Assembly: GCF_000334455.1 (NCBI RefSeq)
Contig: NZ_BANX01000025.1
Location: 1-64,000, forward strand
Length of the DNA: 64,000 nucleotides
Origin: Gordonia soli NBRC 108243
GTDB taxonomy: Bacteria; Actinomycetota; Actinomycetes; Mycobacteriales; Mycobacteriaceae
Direction: 5' to 3'
A model generated the notes under the pieces. That model ran no database searches. It was given only the letters and a program-made list of their open reading frames with translations, and was not told the origin of the DNA. The first letter of the stretch is position 1, and each line of letters begins with the position of its first letter. This document shows, piece by piece, positions 44,264 through 51,271 of this stretch. The position numbers and the translations under genes are program-made.

Positions 44264-45514
44264 TTGTCCATCCTCGAGAGCAGTTGCCCGTTCGGAGCAG
44301 ACTGGGACTTCACCAACCCGGACGTACTCGCTACAGGCTTGCCCACAGAGGAGTTCGCGTACCTACGAGAGACGGCACCGGTGTGGTGGAATCAGCAACC
44401 AGTCGGGGCGACCCCCTTCGGCGACCACGGCTACTGGGTGGTGTCCAGACACGAAGACATCCGAGCTGTGTCCAAGAACTCCGAGCTGTGGTCAGCCCAT
44501 CGCAAGGGGGCCATCATGCGATTGCCGGACGGGGTGGGAGAAGAAGAACTGGAACTCACCAAGGCGCTGCTGATCAACCATGATCCGCCCGAGCACACGC
44601 GACTCCGCAAGGTCGTCTCACGACTGTTCACTCCCCGCGCGGTGCGCGAACTTCACGACCATCTGACGGTGGTAGCTCGCGACATCGTCTCTCGGGCCGC
44701 CGAAAAGACAGGGGGCAACTTCGTCGAGGATATCGCAATCGACCTGCCCCTGAACGCGATCTTCGATCTCATCGGAGTTCCGGAGGCCGATCGGCCCCGG
44801 CTGTTCGAGATGTCCAACATCATAATCAACACCGATGACCCCGACTATCAGGGGAGTATCAGTGCGGAGGAGGCGAACGCCGAGATTCTCGGCTACGCCT
44901 ACAACATGGCTGACGAGCGCACACGGTGCCCTGCAGATGACATCATCACCACACTGGTACAGGCCGATATCGATGGTGAGTCGATGGATCAGACCGAGTT
45001 CGGATTCTTCGTCATCTTGCTGGCGGTCGCCGGTAACGAGACCACGCGCAACGCGATCACTCATGGCATGAATGCCTTTCTCGACCGTCCGGACCAATGG
45101 GAGCTGTTCCGGCGTGATCGACCGTCGACGACCTACGACGAGATCGTCCGATGGGCAACTCCGGTCAACTGTTTCCAGCGCACCGCAACCCGCGATACCG
45201 AGCTCAGCGGTGTCCGTATCGCCGAAGGTCAACGTGTCGGATTGTTCTACGGTTCGGCGAATTACGACAGCAGCGTCTTCGATGAACCTTTCACTTTCGA
45301 CATCAGCCGGAACCCCAACCCTCATCTCGGATTCGGCGGGAGCGGAGCGCACTACTGCATTGGCGCCAACCTGGCGAAGATGGAAATCGAGATCATGATG
45401 AACGCAATCGCCGACACCATCCCCGACATCAGCAAGGTCGCCGAACCCGTACGCATACGATCGGGATGGCTCAACGGGATCAAAGAACTCGAGGTTTCAT
45501 ACCGTCGCCGGTGA
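44264..45514 (+). CDS. Cytochrome P450, CYP125-like (steroid C26/C27 hydroxylase type)
   Basis: Heme monooxygenase closely patterned on CYP125, which oxidises the terminal carbon of the cholesterol side chain. The heme-binding motif is FGFGGSGAHYCIGANL with Cys365, the I-helix is LAVAGNETTRN, and the ExxR is in DEIVRWATP. WWNQQPV near the N-terminus and RSGWLNGIK near the C-terminus are CYP125 hallmarks. I chose the TTG at 44264 because GAAAGG lies upstream; the GTG at 44219 has no site. Its substrate here is inferred to be a sterol or a steroid, in keeping with the cholesterol oxidase nearby. Confidence 0.86.
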   Translation: MSILESSCPFGADWDFTNPDVLATGLPTEEFAYLRETAPVWWNQQPVGATPFGDHGYWVVSRHEDIRAVSKNSELWSAHRKGAIMRLPDGVGEEELELTKALLINHDPPEHTRLRKVVSRLFTPRAVRELHDHLTVVARDIVSRAAEKTGGNFVEDIAIDLPLNAIFDLIGVPEADRPRLFEMSNIIINTDDPDYQGSISAEEANAEILGYAYNMADERTRCPADDIITTLVQADIDGESMDQTEFGFFVILLAVAGNETTRNAITHGMNAFLDRPDQWELFRRDRPSTTYDEIVRWATPVNCFQRTATRDTELSGVRIAEGQRVGLFYGSANYDSSVFDEPFTFDISRNPNPHLGFGGSGAHYCIGANLAKMEIEIMMNAIADTIPDISKVAEPVRIRSGWLNGIKELEVSYRRR

Positions 45515-45522
45515 CCGCGCCG

Positions 45523-45558
45523 ACTCACTGCGCTTGGCGTCTCCGACGCAGCGCGAGT
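45523..45558 (+). terminator. Possible terminator after the P450
   Basis: GCGTC-TCC-GACGC (45537-45549) with outer ACTC/GAGT pairing forms a weak hairpin nine bases past the P450 stop codon. No U tract follows, so this is tentative. The rest of the gap to 45719 shows no gene. Confidence 0.3.
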
Positions 45559-45719
45559 GTCTGATCGTCACCGGCCGATCTCTTTCCGTCGCAAGGGCGG
45601 TGCCAATGTCGACACCCCTGGTCGCCGATCCATTCACTCGGACTGGGCGTCACGCGGACCGCCGATGATGCAGCGACGCAACCGAATGTCCAACAGTCAG
45701 TCCACGACGCGTCGCCGGG

Positions 45720-46136
45720 CTACCGATGCGCCGACAGGGCCTCGAGCCCTGCCTGTGCGATCGTCTGGTCTTGCTCGCCAGACCCGCCGCTGACCCCTAT
45801 TGCGCCGATGACATGGCCGTCGTCACGTAGGGGAATCCCCCCGGCAAACACCGTGACTCGCCCGCGGTTGGTGTTCTGGATCCCAAAGAACTGGGTGTCA
45901 GGTTGTGCGTACTCGGCCAGATCGCCGGTGCTGATATCAAAAGCGCGAGCGGTCCACGCCTTGTCGATCGAGATGTCGATACTGCCGATCCAAGCGTCGT
46001 CCTGACGGACGTGGGCGACAAGATTGCCACCCGCGTCGACTACTGCCACGTTGACGGGCTGATCGATCTCGTCGGCGCGGTGTAGCGCGGCCGCGATGAC
46101 TTCCTGTGCCTGCGAGAGCGTAACAGTCTTCGTCAT
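45720..46136 (-). CDS. GlcG/HbpS-family heme-binding-like protein
   Basis: 138-residue single-domain protein of the GlcG/HbpS (DUF336) family. Known members bind heme (HbpS) or occur with glycolate, propanediol or steroid catabolic genes without an assigned reaction. Motifs: VAVVDAGGNLVAHVRQDDA near residues 31-50 and GGIPLRDDGHVIGAIGVSGGSGEQD near the C-terminus. ATG 46136 has AGGGG upstream. A 50-bp palindrome 37 bases upstream of its start marks its control region. Role in the island is unknown. Confidence 0.85.
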   Translation of the reverse strand: MTKTVTLSQAQEVIAAALHRADEIDQPVNVAVVDAGGNLVAHVRQDDAWIGSIDISIDKAWTARAFDISTGDLAEYAQPDTQFFGIQNTNRGRVTVFAGGIPLRDDGHVIGAIGVSGGSGEQDQTIAQAGLEALSAHR

Positions 46137-46172
46137 GTCGGTACCCCTCTGTCGCAACAGATCTCAATTTCT

Positions 46173-46222
46173 GATTCCATGAGAGTTTACCAAGCAAGTG
46201 CTTGGTAAACTCTCATGGAATC
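46173..46222. promoter_or_regulatory. 50-bp near-perfect palindrome with a KstR2-type core
   Basis: Arms 46173-46196 and 46199-46222 are perfect 24-bp reverse complements around the centre AG. The core AGCAAGTGCTTGGT (46193-46206) fits AnCAAGnnCTTGnT, the motif I recall for the TetR regulator KstR2, which controls cholesterol ring-degradation genes. The palindrome is upstream of the GlcG-like gene. It may be an operator, a paired double operator or a cruciform/terminator; the KstR2 assignment rests on consensus memory. Confidence 0.65.
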
Positions 46223-46367
46223 GACTTGACCGCAACCGTTGAAAGGTTGTGGTATTTGCCGTTTCACCGTCTTCGACGACGGCGTAGGCGCCAAACGCTG
46301 GATTCACCCGACTGTGATGCTCTCGAATGGGGCGCACCAAGGCCACAGCCGTGTGGCGGGCGACCTG

Positions 46368-46661
46368 TTACTCGACAAGGTCGAAGTCGTCATTGTCGAA
46401 GAAGGCGACGTGTCCATCATCCAGGAGAACCGCATATCGACGCTGACGTAGGAGAGTCGGTTGTGGGCATCCGGCGTCCGCGATACCCGCACCGAGGTCC
46501 TTCAGGATGACTCCTGTTCCACTTCCAGCAGCTGCCGAAATCACAACGGTGCTGCCGATTCGAGGTGCTGCCGACAGGGGACGGTTGCTCAGTGACCGGG
46601 GTTGCGATTCACAGGCTTCACCTGTGCGGCGGAGCATGGTCCCATCGTCGCTGTCAGGCAT
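46368..46661 (-). CDS. Small unknown beta-rich protein (third gene of the small-protein operon)
   Basis: 97 residues, not recognised. The first 35 are Ser/Arg-rich; the rest look like a small beta-barrel, with IGSTVVISAAAGSGTGVILKDLGAG and RRYAVLLDDGHVAFFDNDDFDLV. Its ATG lies within the end of the preceding gene (8-base overlap ATGCCTGA), strong evidence for coupled translation. Codon use is coherent on this strand and not on the other. Function unknown; an SH3-like binding subunit is one possibility. Confidence 0.6.
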   Translation of the reverse strand: MPDSDDGTMLRRTGEACESQPRSLSNRPLSAAPRIGSTVVISAAAGSGTGVILKDLGAGIADAGCPQPTLLRQRRYAVLLDDGHVAFFDNDDFDLVE

Positions 46662-46872
46662 TCTTCTCGCACTCCCGATGCATCCAGCGCAGTGTCAGGT
46701 CGTCGATCTCAGGTAGAGGACATGTCAACTGATACCGCAGCAAGACTCGAAACTGCTTCATGGTCAACCCAAACCGCTGCCGGACTGCTTCAGGCAAGGG
46801 TTCGTCACGGCAGCGATGAGATAGCGCAAAGTGCGTGATGTCTTGCAGCCTGAAGGGCGCGTTAGTCGTCAT
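46654..46872 (-). CDS. Small unknown helical protein, DUF3263-like (second gene of the small-protein operon)
   Basis: 72 residues. The core LSHRCRDEPLPEAVRQRFG and LTMKQFRVLLRYQL resembles the helix-turn-helix pattern of the small proteins at 23138 and 43368, though more distant. It overlaps the upstream small gene by 11 bases and the downstream one by eight. ATG 46872 has AGGG upstream. Unknown function. Confidence 0.6.
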   Translation of the reverse strand: MTTNAPFRLQDITHFALSHRCRDEPLPEAVRQRFGLTMKQFRVLLRYQLTCPLPEIDDLTLRWMHRECEKNA

Positions 46873-47008
46873 CAGGCGACCCTGTGGCTGAGGATGTGCA
46901 GTTGCTGCCATGCGGTTCCTGCAGCAGTGCTGGGTTCCGCCTCGGGCATTGATCGACGGGCGCGCCCTTGCGTAACTGCTCCAAAAGGAACTCAAGTGCT
47001 CGTGCCAT
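46862..47008 (-). CDS. Very small unknown protein (first gene of the small-protein operon)
   Basis: 48 residues starting MARALEFLLEQLRKGAPVDQ, an amphipathic helix followed by a polar tail rich in Pro, Ser and Asp. The ATG at 47008 has GGAG seven bases upstream. Its stop codon overlaps the start of the next gene (ATGACGACTAA), the usual sign of coupled translation, and a strong promoter lies 144 bases upstream. No known relative recognised; smaller than usual detection limits, so confidence rests on ribosome site, promoter and overlaps. Confidence 0.5.
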   Translation of the reverse strand: MARALEFLLEQLRKGAPVDQCPRRNPALLQEPHGSNCTSSATGSPDDD

Positions 47009-47151
47009 TTGGTTGCTCCATCCCGCCGACCCTTGCCGACGCTCGCTCTTCGAGCTTTGCGCCAGCCTGCCCAGGGCGTAGATCGTGGTGCCATCAGTGG
47101 TTCAGGCGCGCATCGGTACGCAAGCGCGGCGCGCAACTGAGAACATGCCGA

Positions 47152-47179
47152 ACTTTACATCAGGTCGCACATGTGTCAA
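47152..47179 (-). promoter_or_regulatory. Promoter of the small-protein operon
   Basis: On the minus strand TTGACA (47179-47174), 16 bases and TAAAGT (47157-47152) match the layout of the P450-operon promoter at 43726-43753 exactly in both hexamers and spacing, with TG before the -10 in both. The transcript would begin near 47145, giving a leader of about 137 bases before the first small gene. Confidence 0.6.
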
Positions 47180-47471
47180 GTGAAGAATTCATGCAATCCG
47201 TCGATCATCGAAGCCGCACATACTACTGGGTCCAGCCCTGGACCGCAGGCCGGATTTCTCTGGGCCGGTTAGGCTTTGGCTCTTGTGAGATGTGCAACGC
47301 CGTCTGGAGCGACTGCCGCAACGGGTTTGCGTGGACCCGAGGATTCCTCGTGTGGCTTTGTCACGCCACTATTGATCGCCGTGACTGGACAGATGATGGT
47401 CTACGTTGTCAGCAGAGGGTGAGTTCCAGTGCGCTCGTCGGAGTCCGGTGTGTCGGGTCGGGTGTCGTAAG
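47180..47471. other. 292-base non-coding stretch with lower GC
   Basis: No open frame with actinobacterial codon bias is seen on either strand between the small-operon promoter and the SGNH hydrolase stop. The stretch, with 46.2-47.5 kb as a whole, is richer in A and T than its surroundings and may be a scar of DNA acquisition. No terminal repeats of an insertion sequence were recognised. Confidence 0.4.
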
Positions 47472-48863
47472 TCAGTTTGTGCAGCCTGCTGTTGCCGTGA
47501 GGCGCTTCAGTTCGGAGAGGGCGACAGTATTGGCCATTGCTTGGTAGCCGGTCGTGTTGGGGTGTAGGCGATCGGGACTGGAGTAGCTGGGTCGGAGTCG
47601 AGACGGCGCTTCAGGATCGCGCAACGACCGATCGAAGTCGACCACTCGGTCGGCGACGCGCTGAGATCGGATCCAGGCGTTGATCTGTTGTCGTTGACGT
47701 TCCGCAGCAGGTGCCAGCACACCGTTGACCAATGCATCAGACGCTGGAAGTAGCGTCCCGAGCCAGATCTCGAGTCCGCGGTCATGTGCCATGGTGATCA
47801 GCTGCCGGTAGCCGGCGATGATGCGTGCGGCATCGGATTGAGGTGGCAGACCGAGGTCGTTGATTCCTTCTTGCACGAGAACAGCGGCTACACCCGGTTG
47901 GTCGAGCGCGTCACGCGTGAAGCGAGCGATGCCTGAGGGGCCTAGCATCAGTGGTTCGCCGCTGGTGAGAATCCGATTGCTACTGATGCCGGCATTCACG
48001 ACTGACACCGGAATTGCGGCATCGTTGATGCGCCGTTGCAGGAAGTCCGGGTAGCGCTGGTCGGTGTCTGCGACGCGTCTGTCTGCCGGGATGCTGAGCG
48101 GGTTTGCGCCTACGAAGCCGTCGGTGATCGAGTCGCCGAAGGCGACCAATGAGCGAGTGGTTCGTGAACTGAGTACCTCGAGTCCGGTGAGGAACGGCCA
48201 CGAGCCGGTTGTGGAGGTGAAGGCTGCCCGGCCGCGATCGTGAGTGTGGTCGCCACTGCCGGGGGCGGTGTAGCGGGTGGTGGCGTTGGCGTTCCAGTGT
48301 TTGGTCGGTCCTGTCGCGGTGCCGGCGACGTAGACGGTGACGACCAGTGGTCGCATGGAGGTCACGGGGAAGGCGATCGGATCGCTGAGGACCTCGTGTC
48401 CGGGTGCGACGGTCGTTTCTGCCCGTCCCTCGAATGGCGCCGGGGTGGGTGGGTGGAGTCCGCCGGTGGGCTCAAGGGCGGCAACGGTGACCCGCCCGAA
48501 CGTGACCGGGGTCTGCCCGAACCGATTCGACAACCGCACGCGTGTGGTGGCGCCACTCAGGTGAGGGGTGATCGTCATTCGAAAGGTTTGATCTCGCACT
48601 ACGATAGGCAGTTTGCCAGTTGCAGCGGCGTCGATGGGAACTGACGCGTCAGTTGGGCTTGCCGCCCACGAGCCGACATAGTGCCGATCAGCACACGACG
48701 GGTGGGGTGGCGCCGCAGTCGCGCTGGGCGTTGCACCGCCTGCCGACCCGATCATCACGCTCACTGTTGCTAGAACGAGTGTGTGCACGCGTATCAAGTG
48801 TCGCCGGGAAGGCGTTGCCCGACTGCGCGGGTCTGGGGTTGCGTCGTGCCGTTGGCGGGGCAT
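47472..48863 (-). CDS. Secreted SGNH/GDSL-type hydrolase
   Basis: Predicted exported esterase or lipase, 463 residues. A signal region is near residues 22-51 (VHTLVLATVSVMIGSAGGATPSATA). The SGNH blocks are FGDSITDG (catalytic Ser), the Gly in VVNAGISSNRIL, Asn in VQEGINDLG and DRLHPNTTGY with catalytic Asp and His. An N-terminal beta-sandwich-like region (residues 60-230) precedes it, as in several actinobacterial family members. It is 30 bases downstream of the cholesterol oxidase gene in the same direction, so it may hydrolyse sterol esters or related lipids outside the cell; the substrate is inferred. Confidence 0.85.
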   Translation of the reverse strand: MPRQRHDATPDPRSRATPSRRHLIRVHTLVLATVSVMIGSAGGATPSATAAPPHPSCADRHYVGSWAASPTDASVPIDAAATGKLPIVVRDQTFRMTITPHLSGATTRVRLSNRFGQTPVTFGRVTVAALEPTGGLHPPTPAPFEGRAETTVAPGHEVLSDPIAFPVTSMRPLVVTVYVAGTATGPTKHWNANATTRYTAPGSGDHTHDRGRAAFTSTTGSWPFLTGLEVLSSRTTRSLVAFGDSITDGFVGANPLSIPADRRVADTDQRYPDFLQRRINDAAIPVSVVNAGISSNRILTSGEPLMLGPSGIARFTRDALDQPGVAAVLVQEGINDLGLPPQSDAARIIAGYRQLITMAHDRGLEIWLGTLLPASDALVNGVLAPAAERQRQQINAWIRSQRVADRVVDFDRSLRDPEAPSRLRPSYSSPDRLHPNTTGYQAMANTVALSELKRLTATAGCTN

Positions 48864-48893
48864 TGCCGGTGGTTTCCTCCGCTGATAGCGCAG

Positions 48894-50513
48894 TCAGAAG
48901 TGGGTGCCGAGGTCGCGGGCGACGATGTTGTCGAGCGCTCGCTCAGCGACCGCGGCGATGGTCATCGAAGGGTTGCAAGCGGCGCTGTTGCCAGGCATCA
49001 GCGCGCCATCGACAACGTAGAGTCCGCGCTGGCCGTACACACGGCCTTCGAGATCGCACACAGTGCCCATAGAAGCCCCACCGAGCGGGTGCCAGGTGGA
49101 TGGCTCGATGCCGTTGGTGTCGATGAGGATTCCGCTCGGGCCGGCGATCTTGCGAACCGTAGGGCCGATCTGGGCGTTCTGGATGACGGAGTCACCTTCG
49201 TGCGGCCAGTGCAAGACAGCGTCGTTGAGACGGGAGTCGAAGGTGAGATGGCCGCGGCGTCGGCTGACGCCGTATCCGACGAGCATCGTGGTCTTGGGCC
49301 CGATCGGGTTGGGAGGCATGGAAGCCTGGATCACGGTGAACGCCGAACTCGGGTTGGACCAATTCTTGCTCCCGTACACCACTGGGCCTCCCTGGACGAG
49401 GCCGAAGTCGTCGTCAGGACTGGTCCAGGTGTAGATCCGGTCGGCGTTGGTGCCCCATCCTTGCCCTAGCTTGTCGGGCAGATCTTGGATGGTGTCGTGG
49501 GCGTCGGCGCGTAGGAGCAATTTGGTGGTGTTGATGCTGCCGGCGCCGAGGAACACCGCTTGGGTGGTCAGTTCCTTGTGCTCGAGGACGCGACCGGTCA
49601 GGTCGGTACGATCAACAGAGACTATCCATGTGTTCCGCAGGCCGCGGCGGATCCCGGTTACCGTGTGCAAGGTATGCACGGTGGCACGGCCGGTAGCTTC
49701 GGCGGCGGCGATGTAGGTGACATCGACACTGTGTTTTCCGCCGTTGTTGACTCCGAGCGCTCCCGAGCCGTCGGTGTAGGAGGGGGCCATTTTTCCGCGT
49801 AGCTCGGCCAGCGCGTAGTTCCAATCGATGGGCATCGGGATCTTCGCGACGGGTAGTCCGGCCGCGCGGGCGCGACGCGCGAACACGCGTGGCGCCCGAT
49901 ACGGTGCTGAATCAATCAATTCGTCTGGGGCTGTGGAAAGTCGGAGCATCCGAGCCACGCGAGGGTAGTGGATGCGGTTCATCCGCTGCCAGTCCAGACG
50001 CTGAGGAAAGTTTGCGTTGAAAACCGCCTCGTCTGGCTGCAAGGTCATCCCCTGATAGACCAGTGAGCCGCCGCCGACTCCTGCAGCGCACAGCGCAGTC
50101 ATGTTCGCCCCGATGACAGCTTCGAGCAGGCCCACGTAGGGGTCGAAAATCATTGTGCGACCGAATAGGCGCGGGTTGGACCCGTGCCACAAGATCCGCT
50201 TGTCGGGATTGGTGGCATTGGGGAATGTCGTCGAGTTCGGTCCGGTCTGCCAGCGCCGACCCCGCTCGAGGACTGTGACGTCGACACCAGCCTGGGCGAG
50301 CCGCAGCGCGGCCACACCGCCACCGAAACCGGTGCCGATGACAACGACACGATGATCCTCGCGCGTGATGCGGATACGTCGGCGCGGAGCTGACCGAGCT
50401 GAAGAAGTGGTCGTGCCCACCCCGACGGTCGCCACCGCTGCGGCACTGGCAGCCAAAAACGAACGCCGCGTATACATCGACACAGCGATACCCCCGGATG
50501 TCGTCTCAGTCAT
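48894..50513 (-). CDS. choD: Tat-exported cholesterol oxidase (GMC, class I)
   Basis: FAD enzyme that oxidises and isomerises cholesterol to cholest-4-en-3-one, outside the cell. A twin-arginine signal (TRRSFLAASAAAVATVGVG) precedes the GMC fold: FAD-binding VVIGTGFGGGVAALRL, GVGGGSLVYQG, and the catalytic WHPLGGASMG histidine and NPSMTIAA asparagine. 539 residues from ATG 50513; ATG 50477 would start directly at the Tat signal and is an alternative. Its promoter contains the palindrome TAGACACTGGGTGTCTA. Non-covalent FAD is expected in this class. Confidence 0.88.
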   Translation of the reverse strand: MTETTSGGIAVSMYTRRSFLAASAAAVATVGVGTTTSSARSAPRRRIRITREDHRVVVIGTGFGGGVAALRLAQAGVDVTVLERGRRWQTGPNSTTFPNATNPDKRILWHGSNPRLFGRTMIFDPYVGLLEAVIGANMTALCAAGVGGGSLVYQGMTLQPDEAVFNANFPQRLDWQRMNRIHYPRVARMLRLSTAPDELIDSAPYRAPRVFARRARAAGLPVAKIPMPIDWNYALAELRGKMAPSYTDGSGALGVNNGGKHSVDVTYIAAAEATGRATVHTLHTVTGIRRGLRNTWIVSVDRTDLTGRVLEHKELTTQAVFLGAGSINTTKLLLRADAHDTIQDLPDKLGQGWGTNADRIYTWTSPDDDFGLVQGGPVVYGSKNWSNPSSAFTVIQASMPPNPIGPKTTMLVGYGVSRRRGHLTFDSRLNDAVLHWPHEGDSVIQNAQIGPTVRKIAGPSGILIDTNGIEPSTWHPLGGASMGTVCDLEGRVYGQRGLYVVDGALMPGNSAACNPSMTIAAVAERALDNIVARDLGTHF

Positions 50514-50560
50514 TGAATGTGATGCAGCTCATTGCTGTCGCGGCGATCGCCACGCATCAC

Positions 50561-50590
50561 AAACTAGACACTGGGTGTCTACTGTGTCAA
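50561..50590 (-). promoter_or_regulatory. Cholesterol oxidase promoter with central operator
   Basis: TTGACA (50590-50585) and TAGTTT (50566-50561) are separated by 18 bases. Between and into the -10 lies the perfect palindrome TAGACAC-TGG-GTGTCTA (50565-50581), which also holds the stop codon of TetR 2. A repressor here would block the polymerase, so TetR 2 is the obvious candidate. The transcript would begin near 50554, 41 bases before the start codon. Confidence 0.7.
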
Positions 50591-51124
50591 TGTTTCGATC
50601 GCGGGTTCCAGCCAGCGGGTGAGGAACTCACGCAACTCTTCGTCGCTCTTGTCGGAGTCGAAGACCACGACAGCCAGCCCGAGATGCAAAGCCATTTCCG
50701 CTATCTCGTCCGTTGAGTCCACAGATGGCGCCAGTGACGCGGCGGGTGCCATCAATGTTCGAGTGACCTCGCGAGCACGGTGCCACATTCCGTCGTCGAA
50801 GAGAGGATTCGACAGCGTGCTGCCGAACACCCGAGACACCACCGGGTTGGACCGGGTCAGGGTTCGGCTGGCGACGATCAACTCCACCACGTACTCAGAC
50901 AGAGTGGTTGCGGCCGACAAGTGATCGCGCAAATCACCCAGGATGGTGATCGTGAGGTCCGCGACCGCCTCCGACACCAAGTCCTCGCGACAACCAAAGA
51001 TCGAGTACACCGTCTGTCGCGAGACACCCGCCCGCTGTGCCACACCCGCAATCGAGACACTGTCAAAGCCAGCCTCGGCAATCTGCTCCTGAGTCGCTGC
51101 CACAATTCTACTTCGCGAGCGCAC
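50579..51124 (-). CDS. TetR-family regulator 2, probable regulator of cholesterol oxidase
   Basis: About 181 residues with a TetR helix-turn-helix near the N-terminus (IVAATQEQIAEAGFDSVSIAG, then VAQRAGVSRQTVYSIFG). The C-terminal ligand domain is unassigned. GTG 51124 has a GGAGG site at ideal spacing; GTG 51142 is the alternative. It lies upstream of and in line with choD, and its stop codon is inside the palindrome of the choD promoter. Repression by the TetR and release by a sterol is a plausible but untested model. Confidence 0.82.
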   Translation of the reverse strand: MRSRSRIVAATQEQIAEAGFDSVSIAGVAQRAGVSRQTVYSIFGCREDLVSEAVADLTITILGDLRDHLSAATTLSEYVVELIVASRTLTRSNPVVSRVFGSTLSNPLFDDGMWHRAREVTRTLMAPAASLAPSVDSTDEIAEMALHLGLAVVVFDSDKSDEELREFLTRWLEPAIETLTQ

Positions 51125-51181
51125 CCACCTATCCTCCCGCACACCACCCCACGTCGCACATTCATCGCACCGATCGAAATC

Positions 51182-51215
51182 GATTGCTGTGAATCAATGA
51201 TTGCTGTGAATCAAT
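51182..51215. repeat. Two 17-bp direct repeats upstream of TetR 2
   Basis: GATTGCTGTGAATCAAT occurs twice in tandem, 58-91 bases upstream of the TetR 2 start and just before the CYTH-CHAD stop region. The unit contains ATTG...CAAT, a short inverted repeat, so this could be a double operator for TetR 2. It also marks the right edge of the island. Confidence 0.7.
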
Positions 51216-51271
51216 GACCCGCGAAGTCCGAAACAGGTGACGATGAGGCGCAGAAGCCGGTCGAGGGCGAG

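Noticed and set aside
46173..46222. Palindrome read as a plain transcription terminator
   Set aside because: A 2-base loop and no U tract; the KstR2-like core and position before a gene suit an operator better.
46239..46451. Plus-strand frame of 70 residues opposite the 97-residue gene
   Set aside because: TTG start without a good ribosome site; the minus-strand gene is coupled to its neighbour by overlap and is preferred, though the plus frame is not impossible.
46831..47547. Plus-strand frame of 238 residues through the small-protein operon
   Set aside because: Cys/Trp/Arg-rich, no ribosome site, and it runs through the promoter and into the SGNH gene on the other strand.
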